A stretch of 64,000 nt of DNA, taken from contig CAZCHE010000004.1 in assembly GCA_964498395.1 (NCBI GenBank), forward strand, positions 62,001 to 126,000. Reading direction: 5' to 3'. The position numbers and the translations under genes were made by a program. Shown here piece by piece: positions 51,911 to 60,419 of the stretch. The notes under the pieces are model-generated. The model made no database searches, was not told where the DNA came from, and saw only the letters and a program-made list of their open reading frames with translations. Within the stretch, counting starts at the first letter, position 1. Every line of letters starts with the position of its first letter. The stretch comes from Parapedobacter sp964498395. GTDB lineage: Bacteria > Bacteroidota > Bacteroidia > Sphingobacteriales > Sphingobacteriaceae.

Positions 51911-52635
51911 TTACGATTGATAACATATCCAAAACGTTCGGTCGGTTCAAGGCATTGGACGGGGTTTCGTTGACACTCCAGCGTGGCCAATGCATCGCGT
52001 TGATCGGCCCCAATGGGAGTGGCAAAACAACCTTGATAAAAACCATTTTGGGAATGGTAAAGCTGCAGGCTGGGAAAATCCTTTTTGATGGGAAGAACAT
52101 CGCCTCGGAGTGGCGCTATCGCGATGACATCGGCTATATGCCGCAAATCGGGCGTTATCCTGAAAATATGAGCATCGGCCAAGTGCTGGCTATGATGAAA
52201 GACATTCGGCGGAAGCGGGAAGAGTTGCTAGACGAGGAATTAGTGGAGGCTTTCGGACTGAAAGAACTATTGGATAAACGGATGCGTACGCTGTCTGGCG
52301 GTACGCGCCAAAAAGTAAGTGCTTGCCTCGCATTCTTGTTTAATCCGAAGATGCTGATTCTGGATGAGCCAACGGCTGGGTTGGATCCGATTTCAACGGA
52401 AAGATTGAAAGAAAAGATTGTAGCGGAGAAGCAAAAGGACAAACTCATCATCATCACCTCGCACGTGCTAAGCGAGTTGGACGATTTAGTCACGGAGGTG
52501 ATCTACATGCAAGATGGGAAGCCGTTGTTTCATAAATCCGTGCTACTGCTCCGCGAGGAAACGGGGGAGGATCGATTGTCAAAAGCCATTGCTCAGGTCA
52601 TGGCCGGGTGTGAACTTAATTGGTGGGCGGAATGA
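51907..52635 (+). CDS. nosF: NosF, ABC transporter ATPase
   Basis: A 242-residue ABC ATPase that powers NosDFY. Walker A GPNGSGKTT, Q-loop GYMPQIGRYPENM, signature LSGGTRQK, Walker B MLILDEP and switch His (ITSHVLSE) are intact. It overlaps nosD and nosY by 4 bases each. Confidence 0.96.
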   Translation: MITIDNISKTFGRFKALDGVSLTLQRGQCIALIGPNGSGKTTLIKTILGMVKLQAGKILFDGKNIASEWRYRDDIGYMPQIGRYPENMSIGQVLAMMKDIRRKREELLDEELVEAFGLKELLDKRMRTLSGGTRQKVSACLAFLFNPKMLILDEPTAGLDPISTERLKEKIVAEKQKDKLIIITSHVLSELDDLVTEVIYMQDGKPLFHKSVLLLREETGEDRLSKAIAQVMAGCELNWWAE

Positions 52636-53399
52636 ACAAGATGGTCAAATACATCATGGCTGATATCCTGCGTAGCCGTACGATGGTCATCTATACGTTG
52701 GCATTGCTGGTATTGTCATTCAGCGTGTTTACCATGGAAGACAACGCTGCCAAAGGTATCGTCAGCCTTCTGAATGTCGTGCTGTTTGTGGTTCCGTTAG
52801 TCAGCATGATTTTTTCCACCATTTACCTCTATAACAGCTCCGAATTTATTGAGTTGCTGGTCAGCCAACCGCTTCGGCGCAAAACGATATGGTTGAGCAT
52901 ATTTATCGGCTTGGCAAGTGCCGCCAGTCTAGCGTTTGTCATCGGGGTGGGGATTCCGGTACTGCTTTATGCATTTACGGCATCGGGCATGGTGTTGCTC
53001 TTTTGCGGTTGTGTGCTATCGGTGATTTTTGTGTCGATAGCGCTTTGGACGGCTGTCCGCATCCGCGACAAAGCCAAGGGAATTGGATTAACCATTTTGC
53101 TTTGGCTGTATTTTGCGCTGCTATTCGATGTGTTGGTGTTGTTTATGCTCTTCCAGTTTTCGGATTACCCCATTGAAAACGGTATGGTCGCTGTATCGAT
53201 GCTTAACCCGATAGATATCAGCCGGATCTTGATATTGTTGGAGGTAGACTTATCTGCCATGATGGGATATACTGGCGCCATATTCCGCAATTTCTTTGGC
53301 ACCTCGGGTGGGATGGCGTTGACCGTGGCGATTATGATGTTGTGGGTAGCCGTGCCGTTTTGGTTTTCGTTACGGTTTTTTAAGTACAAGGATTTGTAA
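52632..53399 (+). CDS. nosY: NosY, ABC transporter permease
   Basis: A 255-residue permease with about six transmembrane helices (ABC2 type). It has MADILRSRTMVIYTLALLVLSF, VSQPLRRKTIW (coupling loop) and IRDKAKGIGLTILLWLYFALLFDVLVL. The ATG overlaps the nosF stop. It is the last gene before a dispersed repeat. Confidence 0.94.
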   Translation: MNKMVKYIMADILRSRTMVIYTLALLVLSFSVFTMEDNAAKGIVSLLNVVLFVVPLVSMIFSTIYLYNSSEFIELLVSQPLRRKTIWLSIFIGLASAASLAFVIGVGIPVLLYAFTASGMVLLFCGCVLSVIFVSIALWTAVRIRDKAKGIGLTILLWLYFALLFDVLVLFMLFQFSDYPIENGMVAVSMLNPIDISRILILLEVDLSAMMGYTGAIFRNFFGTSGGMALTVAIMMLWVAVPFWFSLRFFKYKDL

Positions 53400-53409
53400 T
53401 GTGTGAAGA

Positions 53410-53557
53410 ATGGAACGCTGATGACGCGGATTCGGCCGATTTACACGGATAAACAGGATGCGGTGTAACCATTCTTTCCTTGGTGGCCAAGCGAGCGCGA
53501 CTACGGGGCGTATAAAATCCGTGTTAATCCGTTCAATCTGTGTCATCCGTGTTCCAT
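53410..53557. repeat. Dispersed imperfect palindrome, copy B
   Basis: The arms TGGAACGCTGATGACGCGGATT and its partly complementary AATCTGTGTCATCCGTGTTCCA enclose about 100 bases. The sequence is related to the element at 9086-9193. It separates nosY from the iron-sulfur repair gene, so it may be a transcript boundary. Confidence 0.65.
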
Positions 53558-53594
53558 AAATCGTGTTCAATAAAATAACATAAAAACTATAATC

Positions 53595-54527
53595 ATGATA
53601 AAAACAGCAATATTGGATGTAACCCGGATTGAACCCCGGCTAAAACATCCCACGATTTTCGATCATTTCGATGCCCTGGACCAAGGGGAGAGTTTTGTCA
53701 TCCACAATGACCACGATCCTCGGCCGTTGTATTACCAATTGCTCGGCGAGCGGGGAAACTTTTTTACCTGGGAATACCTAGAGTCGGGGCCAGATTATTG
53801 GAAGGTAAAGATAGCCAAGCCCCTTTCGGAAAATGCCATCGAAACCATCGGGGAAATTGCCGCCAAGGACACGCGCAAAGCGGAGATTTTCAGGAAAATG
53901 GGTATTGACTTCTGTTGTGGGGGAAAGCAAACCATCAAAGAGGCTGCTTCAGCCGCCGGCTTGGGCGAACAGGAAGTGTTGGACGCACTTGAACATGCCG
54001 ATCAGGTGGAATCTAAGACCGTACTTGAGTTTGATAAATGGGATTTAGGTTTCCTCGCAGATTACATTTACAACGTACACCATCGTTATATCCGGGAAAA
54101 CGGGCCGATTATCGAGCAGTTAGTCGACAAGGTGGCGATGCGACACGGGCAAGAGCATCAAGAACTTCTTCAGTTGGCGGTGGGCATGCATGGTTTTATG
54201 GCGGATTTGTATGACCACCTGCGAAAAGAGGAAGAAGCGTTATTTCCATTGCTAAAACAACTGGAAAAAGGAGAGAAAGACGGAATGAATCGGGTTAGTA
54301 TTCCCGTGCGAGCCATGGAACAGGAACATGAGGCTGCAGGAGGGGAACTTCGGGCATTTCGGGCGCTGACCAAAAACTACCGGCTTCCGGCCAATGCTTG
54401 CAATTCGTACACCTATCTCTACGAAAAAATCAAGGAGTTTGAGAACGACTTGTTTCAGCATATCCATTTGGAAAACAACATTCTGTTTCCCAAGGCGGTT
54501 AAACTCGAACAGGAGGTTCTGGGTTAA
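53595..54527 (+). CDS. scdA: DUF2249-ScdA-hemerythrin iron-sulfur repair protein
   Basis: Repairs iron-sulfur clusters damaged by NO or oxidants. The 310 residues combine DUF2249 (about 1-75, DVTRIEPRLKHPTIFDHFDALDQGESFVIHND), ScdA_N (about 82-135, FRKMGIDFCCGGKQTIKEA) and a di-iron hemerythrin domain (about 150-300, YNVHHRYIREN, MRHGQEHQEL, DHLRKEEEALFPL, MEQEHEAAGGEL, HIHLENNILFP). The position after nos fits NO stress. DUF2249 at the N terminus is not part of E. coli YtfE. Confidence 0.94.
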   Translation: MIKTAILDVTRIEPRLKHPTIFDHFDALDQGESFVIHNDHDPRPLYYQLLGERGNFFTWEYLESGPDYWKVKIAKPLSENAIETIGEIAAKDTRKAEIFRKMGIDFCCGGKQTIKEAASAAGLGEQEVLDALEHADQVESKTVLEFDKWDLGFLADYIYNVHHRYIRENGPIIEQLVDKVAMRHGQEHQELLQLAVGMHGFMADLYDHLRKEEEALFPLLKQLEKGEKDGMNRVSIPVRAMEQEHEAAGGELRAFRALTKNYRLPANACNSYTYLYEKIKEFENDLFQHIHLENNILFPKAVKLEQEVLG

Positions 54528-54560
54528 GTTCGTCACGTGGTAAACCAAGTATTATCCATC

Positions 54561-55388
54561 ATGGAAATCAATCCACACACGAAGATTTCGGCGGTCATCA
54601 AGGCCAATCCGGCAAGTATCGATGCGATTGCGGCATTGGCCAAGCCATTGCGCAAGCTCAAGAACCCGATTTTACGCCGAATCATGGCTCCGCGGGTGAC
54701 GATAGCGGAGGCGGCTGCGATCGGAGGGGTATCGGTAGATGACTTTATGCAGGCGTTAGCGCCTTTAGGTTTTCAGTTTAGTAATGATGGTTCCGTATTG
54801 ACCGGTCCGGCAGCCCCTAAGCTCGAGGGAAAGCCGGACTGGCTTGCGGCAGACGGTAACCAGGATGTATTCGATGTGCGCGAATTGATCGCAACGGGCA
54901 ACGATCCACTGAAAGCCATCATGCAGCGGTATCAAGCATTGCTTCCGGGCAAACTACTCTGTGTGGTCAACTCGTTTATCCCTTATCCGCTGATTTCACT
55001 GTTGGAGAAAAAGGGAGCGAAAAGCTATGTCGAAACGATAGACGAGCACCTGCACCGTACTTGGTTTTCAAAAGCCAACGAACCATCGTATCAAACCTCA
55101 TCGGATACCACCAATGTGATCATGCACGATGAGCACTCATTTGCGACCTTGATGGGGTTATATCGAGAAGCGCAATTGCGGCGCATCGATGTTAGGCATC
55201 TGCACATGCCCATGCCTATGCAGACCATCTTGGATGAACTGGCTGCGCTTCCGCAAGATAAAGCGTTGTTTGTGCAGCATAAACGTATTCCCTTCCATTT
55301 GCTAGCGGAATTGTCAGGACAGCAGTACGCCATCCATATTCAGGAAGCCGGGGAGGACGATATACGCCTGTTGTTTGTTGGCCTTTAA
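54561..55388 (+). CDS. DUF1858/DUF2249 protein
   Basis: A 275-residue cytoplasmic protein: DUF1858-like N terminus (about 1-70, HTKISAVIKANPASIDAIAALAKPL), DUF2249 (about 95-180, DVRELIATGNDPLKAIM and LLCVVNSFIPYPLISLLEKKG) and a second DUF2249-like half (about 195-275, VRHLHMPMPMQTILDELAALPQDKALFVQHKRIPFHLL). Its domains mirror pieces of the preceding scdA-type protein, from which it is 33 bases away. Biochemistry unknown; a role in NO or metal handling is inferred. ATG at 54561 chosen. Confidence 0.85.
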   Translation: MEINPHTKISAVIKANPASIDAIAALAKPLRKLKNPILRRIMAPRVTIAEAAAIGGVSVDDFMQALAPLGFQFSNDGSVLTGPAAPKLEGKPDWLAADGNQDVFDVRELIATGNDPLKAIMQRYQALLPGKLLCVVNSFIPYPLISLLEKKGAKSYVETIDEHLHRTWFSKANEPSYQTSSDTTNVIMHDEHSFATLMGLYREAQLRRIDVRHLHMPMPMQTILDELAALPQDKALFVQHKRIPFHLLAELSGQQYAIHIQEAGEDDIRLLFVGL

Positions 55389-55414
55389 TGATTGGATTCC
55401 ATTGATAAAATGCC

Positions 55415-56692
55415 ATGGCTAATATCCCCATCGGAAAAGCGTCCATGAATCTAGCCGTACTGCCCTTTTACGGTACGGGTGCGGTGTTTTTCCTGATATT
55501 AAGTGTATTACTGCTTACGGCATCATCGGCATTGACTGGACATTATTTTAGTCCACAGGTACTGGCGGTGGTTCACACCGCAGCACTGGGATGGGGTACC
55601 ATGGTTATTTTCGGGGCGGCCTATCAATTGTTGCCCGTTATTTATGAGCGGGAGTTGTATAGTATACCCTTGGCTTTTGTCTCATACATATTGCTTACCG
55701 TGGGCACGGTCTCACTGTTGTGGTCGTTTTGGAAGTTCGATGTGGGAATCCCGATGATCGTAGGCGGGATACTCGTGGTGCTGGCTGCATTGCTGTATGC
55801 GGTTAATGTGCTCTGCACGATTTCTTCAGGGGTACAACAAGCGGTTCAAAAATATTTCATTGTTAGCTCGGCCCTGTGGTTAGTCATCACGACGACCATA
55901 GGGCTTTTATTGGCTATCAACCTTGGCCACACGTTCATTCCCCGAAACCACTTGGATATGCTGAAGCTCCACGCCCATGCGGGGCTTGCGGGTTGGTTTT
56001 TGCAGTTGATTACCGGTGTGAGTGTTAAGCTCGTGCCGATGTTCCTGTTGGGGAAATCGCAACGAAACGAACTGCTCTATGCAGCGTTGTTTTTCCAAAA
56101 TATCGGATTGCTATTGTTTCTTGTCGATGGATATTTCAATCCCATCGGAGGTACGATGCTTATTTATGCGGTTATTGTGGCCCTTGGTATTGTGGCCTGG
56201 TTGCTTTACCTATATGATGCATTTCGCAATCGCATGCGAAAACGAGTCGATTTGCTGATGAAGCATACCGGTATATCCATCGTGTGCTTGTTGTCAGGGT
56301 TAGCCTTATTGCCTGTTGCTTATTATGCTTCGGCAATAAAATGGACAGCATTATACGGCACATTCCTGTTTTTAGGTTGGATTACCGCCATTATCCTGGG
56401 CAAAACATTCAAGACGTTACCATTTATTGTATGGAATACGCATTATAGTAAGTTACATGGTGCGACCAAGGTACCCCTGCCCAAGGCAATGTACAGTGAG
56501 CGCCTTACCGTGTGTCAGTTTTACCTGTACATGGCGGCGTTTATACTACTAGTAATCGGTATGGCAACCGATGGGCTGCTCGTGATGCGCGTTGCCTTGT
56601 CGCTTTGGGTGGTGCTGGCCGTTATCTACGCAATCAACGTGGCAAAAGTCATTTTTCATAAACCCGGTATTGCAGATGGAAATAACGCTTAA
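55415..56692 (+). CDS. 12-TM haem-copper-oxidase subunit I-like protein, second in cluster
   Basis: A 425-residue membrane protein with about 12 helices. Candidate haem-ligand His occur in VVHTAALGWGTMVIFGAAYQLLPVIYERELYS and LHAHAGLAGWFLQLITGVSVKLVPMFLL. The first resembles subunit I (CcoN/NorB) helix II-III. It is too short and lacks the six-His core of oxidases, so it may be an NO-binding or haem protein of NnrS type. It overlaps the MIP18 gene by 17 bases and lies in the same direction as scdA. Confidence 0.72.
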   Translation: MANIPIGKASMNLAVLPFYGTGAVFFLILSVLLLTASSALTGHYFSPQVLAVVHTAALGWGTMVIFGAAYQLLPVIYERELYSIPLAFVSYILLTVGTVSLLWSFWKFDVGIPMIVGGILVVLAALLYAVNVLCTISSGVQQAVQKYFIVSSALWLVITTTIGLLLAINLGHTFIPRNHLDMLKLHAHAGLAGWFLQLITGVSVKLVPMFLLGKSQRNELLYAALFFQNIGLLLFLVDGYFNPIGGTMLIYAVIVALGIVAWLLYLYDAFRNRMRKRVDLLMKHTGISIVCLLSGLALLPVAYYASAIKWTALYGTFLFLGWITAIILGKTFKTLPFIVWNTHYSKLHGATKVPLPKAMYSERLTVCQFYLYMAAFILLVIGMATDGLLVMRVALSLWVVLAVIYAINVAKVIFHKPGIADGNNA

Positions 56693-57005
56693 CGACCCTT
56701 TTGCTCCCGAATTGATGAAAGCGCAGACGGCGTTGATGCAGGTGGTTGACCCCGAATTGTATGTCAATATCATCGATCTGGGTTTGGTCTATGGCGTTGA
56801 TTTCTCCGAGGATGGGAAAATTACCGTGACCATGACGTTGTCTACCCCGCACTGCCCGCTTGGGGATGCGATAACGGGTGGGGTATGCAATGCATTGGGC
56901 AAAGTCTTTCCTGACCGGGAGGTCGAAGTTGACCTGGTTTGGGAGCCTGCATGGAGTTACGACAACATTTCGGAAGACGGAAAAGCCCAATTGGGCCTGG
57001 ACTAG
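56676..57005 (+). CDS. MIP18/DUF59 family Fe-S assembly protein
   Basis: A 109-residue protein of the MIP18 family (SufT/PaaD type). It has LMQVVDPELYVNIIDLGLVYGVDF, TMTLSTPHCPLGDAITGGV and a C-terminal VDLVWEPAWSYDNISEDGK. Relatives help mature iron-sulfur enzymes. Starting at the ATG at 56676, it overlaps the end of the oxidase-like gene. Context suggests repair under NO stress. Confidence 0.87.
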   Translation: MEITLNDPFAPELMKAQTALMQVVDPELYVNIIDLGLVYGVDFSEDGKITVTMTLSTPHCPLGDAITGGVCNALGKVFPDREVEVDLVWEPAWSYDNISEDGKAQLGLD

Positions 57006-57077
57006 GTTAGACTCCAAGTTATGACGCTCGTCACTTCCCCGGATGACCACCGTCATGTGGCACCAGTGGGGAATGGC

Positions 57078-57085
57078 TAATTTTG
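57078..57085 (+). promoter_or_regulatory. -7 promoter element of the 609-residue gene
   Basis: TAATTTTG, an exact match, 44 bases upstream of the ATG at 57130. This suggests that the large unknown gene also has its own promoter. Confidence 0.45.
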
Positions 57086-57129
57086 CCTGCGATCAGGATG
57101 CTAATCAAGAAAAAACTGAAAAATATACG

Positions 57130-58959
57130 ATGCGAGGAACTCATCCACATACCTTCCACATTCCAGTCATGGGACTGGGATTCACGATTGACACACCCCT
57201 AAAAGTGGCACGCTTTGGGATATCTTCTGCACTTTCCCTTGCGGATGATCACCTGTTGGAACAAATGCGCCACCACTATGCGTGCAAGTATGGGTATGAA
57301 TACAAGGCCATTTCACCCCGATCGGAAGACTGCCGTGCTAGGCGAATCACGGCTTACCTGGACTTGCTCCATGACCAGGTTGACGAGCAGGTAGAACGAC
57401 TACGCCAAGAAGCATTTGAGCCAACCAATGAAATCATGAAGTATTTTGAGCTACTTCCAGATACCTCACCGATAAAACAGGATTTCGTGACCATGCTTTC
57501 CGCGGAAGGAGCCGTACGGGAGGCTATAAGTGCTGAGCTTCGAAAAACCATTGTCGCGGGAGCCATCGACGTTAATATCATGACCAAGGTGGATAAAACC
57601 AATTATGGGGCCGATGGGCAACCGCTGCCTCCCGAGTATTCAGATGCTCTAGCGGCGCTAAGGGGCTTTGCCCAAAGCAAATTGCGGTCGTCGGTTATAT
57701 TATCTGCCGGATTAAACCCGCGATTATATAGTTATTTTGAGGCATTCGATGATTTTTTTCCGGATAATGAGGGACACCTCACTAAAAAAATCATCTTGAA
57801 GGTCAGTGATTACCGATCGGCGTTGATACAAGGTAAGCTATTGGCGAAAAAAGGGCTTTGGGTTTCCGAATTTAGGGTGGAATCGGGGGTGAATTGCGGC
57901 GGGCATGCCTTTATCAATGATGGGATGCTGCTGGGGCCGATTATGGAAACATTCAAAATGCAACGACAAACGCTATATGCCGAGTTGATAGCACTTTGTG
58001 AGACAGCGCTCCAAAACAAACGACGGCCCGGATTTAAGGTAGCACCAATACAGCGAATTACGGTGCAAGGGGGCATCGGTACTGCGGAGGAGAACCGGTT
58101 CCTGATGGATCAGTACCAGTTGGACGGAACAGGGTGGGGTAGCCCCTTTTTGCTGGTGCCCGAAGTGACGAACGTGGATGATGATACGCTTCAACAGCTA
58201 CTGACAGCCGAACCTGCTGATTTCTATCTCAGTGATGCCTCCCCGCTTGGCGTGCCCTTCCACAATTTCAGGAAAAGTAGTTCGGAAGAGCAACGCAAGC
58301 AGCGAATCAGCAGGAGTCGGCCTGGAAGCCCGTGCCATAAGAAATTCCTTTCATTCAATAGTGAGTTTACCGAACAGCCGATATGCACGGCATCGCGGCA
58401 ATACCAGCATTTGAAGCTAAAGGAAGCGCGATTGGAATTTCCAAATGAAGAAGATTACCAAAAAGCCGCAGCGAAGATTACCGAAAAGGATTGTCTATGT
58501 GAGGGGCTCGCTGCACCGGCGGTGTTGACAAATCAGATTCCGCCAACGCATAATCTTAAAGCGGTTACGATATGCCCAGGCCCGAACCTAGCCTACTTTT
58601 CAAGTATCGCTACATTAAAGGAGATGGTCGATCACATCTACGGAAAAGCCAATCTGTTGAATAGTTTGTTTCGGCCGAATTTATTTGTCAACGAATTAAA
58701 ACTCTACCTGGATTACTTGAAGAAAGAAATAGATCAACATAAAAATGGATTGACAGAAAAAAAAGATTCGTACTTTCGCGGCTTTCAAGAAAACTTGCAC
58801 AACGGTATTCGGTATTACGAAACATTATTGTCACAAGTCAAGCCCTACGCACAACTGCAATTGGATGATATGAAAAGGTTCATTGCTGAGACTGAAAAGG
58901 TGTTGTTGGAATTGACAAATGCCAAAGAATGCCGACCCGTGTTACAAGTTGTCAAATAA
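57130..58959 (+). CDS. Large unknown protein with nitronate-monooxygenase-like motifs
   Basis: A 609-residue cytoplasmic protein. The first about 370 residues show a pattern like FMN-dependent nitronate monooxygenases: HIPVMGLGFTIDTPLKVARFG, C256-GGH259, ITVQGGIG (GGIG at 314-317) and DGTGWGSPFLLVPE from 332. The rest has Cys in GSPCHKK, QPICTAS, KDCLCEG and ITICPGPN, then helical coils. The domain match is my inference. Location between MIP18 and copper genes suggests a nitrogen-oxide or metal role. ATG 57130 is chosen, the earlier start is not conserved-looking. Confidence 0.72.
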   Translation: MRGTHPHTFHIPVMGLGFTIDTPLKVARFGISSALSLADDHLLEQMRHHYACKYGYEYKAISPRSEDCRARRITAYLDLLHDQVDEQVERLRQEAFEPTNEIMKYFELLPDTSPIKQDFVTMLSAEGAVREAISAELRKTIVAGAIDVNIMTKVDKTNYGADGQPLPPEYSDALAALRGFAQSKLRSSVILSAGLNPRLYSYFEAFDDFFPDNEGHLTKKIILKVSDYRSALIQGKLLAKKGLWVSEFRVESGVNCGGHAFINDGMLLGPIMETFKMQRQTLYAELIALCETALQNKRRPGFKVAPIQRITVQGGIGTAEENRFLMDQYQLDGTGWGSPFLLVPEVTNVDDDTLQQLLTAEPADFYLSDASPLGVPFHNFRKSSSEEQRKQRISRSRPGSPCHKKFLSFNSEFTEQPICTASRQYQHLKLKEARLEFPNEEDYQKAAAKITEKDCLCEGLAAPAVLTNQIPPTHNLKAVTICPGPNLAYFSSIATLKEMVDHIYGKANLLNSLFRPNLFVNELKLYLDYLKKEIDQHKNGLTEKKDSYFRGFQENLHNGIRYYETLLSQVKPYAQLQLDDMKRFIAETEKVLLELTNAKECRPVLQVVK

Positions 58960-58960
58960 A

Positions 58961-59371
58961 ATGGAAAGGTCTGTTTTCAGTCGGTTTCTAAAACATGTGC
59001 TGCCCCTTTTGCTAGGGGCGGCTATACTGTTGCAGGCATTTGACAAAGGATTACTGCTTTCCGGCTTTTGCCTCAACCAACGGTACATCGCTGCCGAGCT
59101 GTGCGAAAACAGGGATAAGCCTCAGTTGCATTGCGATGGCCATTGCGTGCTACGCAAGGCATTGGAAAAACTCGACGACAAGAAAACGGCAAACCACTCC
59201 CCGAAAGAGACGAAGACCGAAGTGTTGATCTGCCAAAGCGGCGAGTCACTATGGAACCAACCGCTGCCGCTTATATGCTACGCATATGCATTTCCGTCTG
59301 ATGAGTCCAATCTGACAGACCAATATCCAACCGATCTCTTGAAGCCACCCATTCCCGTGCGGTTGGCGTAA
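58961..59371 (+). CDS. Small Cys-rich membrane-anchored protein
   Basis: A 136-residue protein with one N-terminal membrane helix (LPLLLGAAILLQAF) and a Cys pattern CLNQRYIAAELCENRDKPQLHCDGHCVLRKAL (four Cys, with C-DGH-C). This pattern occurs in small Bacteroidetes proteins encoded beside TonB receptors and may bind copper. It begins one base after the stop of the 609-residue gene. No function is established. Confidence 0.75.
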   Translation: MERSVFSRFLKHVLPLLLGAAILLQAFDKGLLLSGFCLNQRYIAAELCENRDKPQLHCDGHCVLRKALEKLDDKKTANHSPKETKTEVLICQSGESLWNQPLPLICYAYAFPSDESNLTDQYPTDLLKPPIPVRLA

Positions 59372-59481
59372 TGCCCCTTCTTTATTTGGCCTTTGAGGCC
59401 GCTTACTAATAACATTATACGTTTAACGACGCATCGGAAAGGTATCATTGCCTTTCGGATGCAGCAATAATATTGATCACG

Positions 59482-60270
59482 ATGAAAACGAGCTATTTGT
59501 TTGCATGCCTAATCGCTGCGTTGGCGATGGGCGTGTTTGCCTGTAAAAAAGATGAAACTCCCCAAACGCATCCCGATAAACACAAAATTGCCGAATCAAT
59601 AACGGCAGGTGGTATTACTGTAACGCTGTGGGCCGATGAACCCACCTTAGCGGTAGCTTATACACCCTTATACATCACACTTGAAAATGAATCAGGCAAG
59701 ATCACCAATCAGTCGGTACGCATACATCCCGAAATGGACATGCACAACATGTCGCATAGCAGTCCGGTGGAACAACCGGTATTCGATGCCGCTACCGGTC
59801 TATATACGGGTGCGGTGGTGTTTGCGATGCCATCGGGTGATATGGGTAGCTGGAAACTCACGGTAGAAGTTGGCGACCATGCGGTGGACCTAGCGGTGAT
59901 GGTACATCCCACGGCCGACAATACCAAGTTGGTGGGGAGTTTTGTTGGAACGGATGGCGAAAGTTATACGATATCACTGGTACAGCCAGTTGTGCCACAG
60001 ACGGGAATCAATGATTTGGAGCTATTGATCAGTAAGCGGGAAGATATGCATAGTTTTCCTCCAGCTGATGGCTTGGAAGTCCTATTTGAGCCGGAAATGC
60101 CATCGATGGGCCATGGCTCACCCAATAATGTGGATCCCGTAGGTGTCGGAAACGGACGGTACCGTGGCAAGGCCAATTTTACGATGACTGGTGATTGGCG
60201 GCTGCATTTCACCTTGAAACGAGATGGGGAGACTGTCGTTGAAGACGCGTATTTGGATATTTTGTTTTAG
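59482..60270 (+). CDS. Met/His-rich lipoprotein with two FixH-like domains
   Basis: A 262-residue lipoprotein (GVFACKKDE lipobox). Two repeats of a beta-sandwich (about 35-135 and 145-262) resemble YtkA/FixH domains. The metal-like cluster HPEMDMHNMSHS and PEMPSMGHGS sit in equivalent places. Such Met/His motifs typically bind Cu(I). It is directly upstream of an OprC-like copper receptor. Likely a periplasmic copper carrier; inferred. Confidence 0.78.
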   Translation: MKTSYLFACLIAALAMGVFACKKDETPQTHPDKHKIAESITAGGITVTLWADEPTLAVAYTPLYITLENESGKITNQSVRIHPEMDMHNMSHSSPVEQPVFDAATGLYTGAVVFAMPSGDMGSWKLTVEVGDHAVDLAVMVHPTADNTKLVGSFVGTDGESYTISLVQPVVPQTGINDLELLISKREDMHSFPPADGLEVLFEPEMPSMGHGSPNNVDPVGVGNGRYRGKANFTMTGDWRLHFTLKRDGETVVEDAYLDILF

Positions 60271-60309
60271 GTGGTTTGTATACAATCATGGCCAGAATAA
60301 AAACTATAT

Positions 60310-60419
60310 CGTCATTGCGAGCAAGAGCGTTTGGATGGTGTAGTGGAGCGAAGCAATCTACTTCCCTCAATGATGAGATTGCTTCGGCCCGCACAGCCCC
60401 ACACAGCCTCGCAATGACG
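60310..60419. repeat. Nested inverted repeat in front of the TonB receptor
   Basis: Outer arms CGTCATTGCGAG (60310-60321) and its exact complement (60408-60419), inner arms CGAAGCAATCT (60349-60359) and its complement (60376-60386). This resembles widely dispersed palindromic units. The receptor's likely ATG (60414) is inside the right arm. Confidence 0.8.

Noticed and set aside
60276..60413. Upstream in-frame extension of the TonB receptor
   Set aside because: It is made almost entirely of the palindromic element and would bury the signal peptide.
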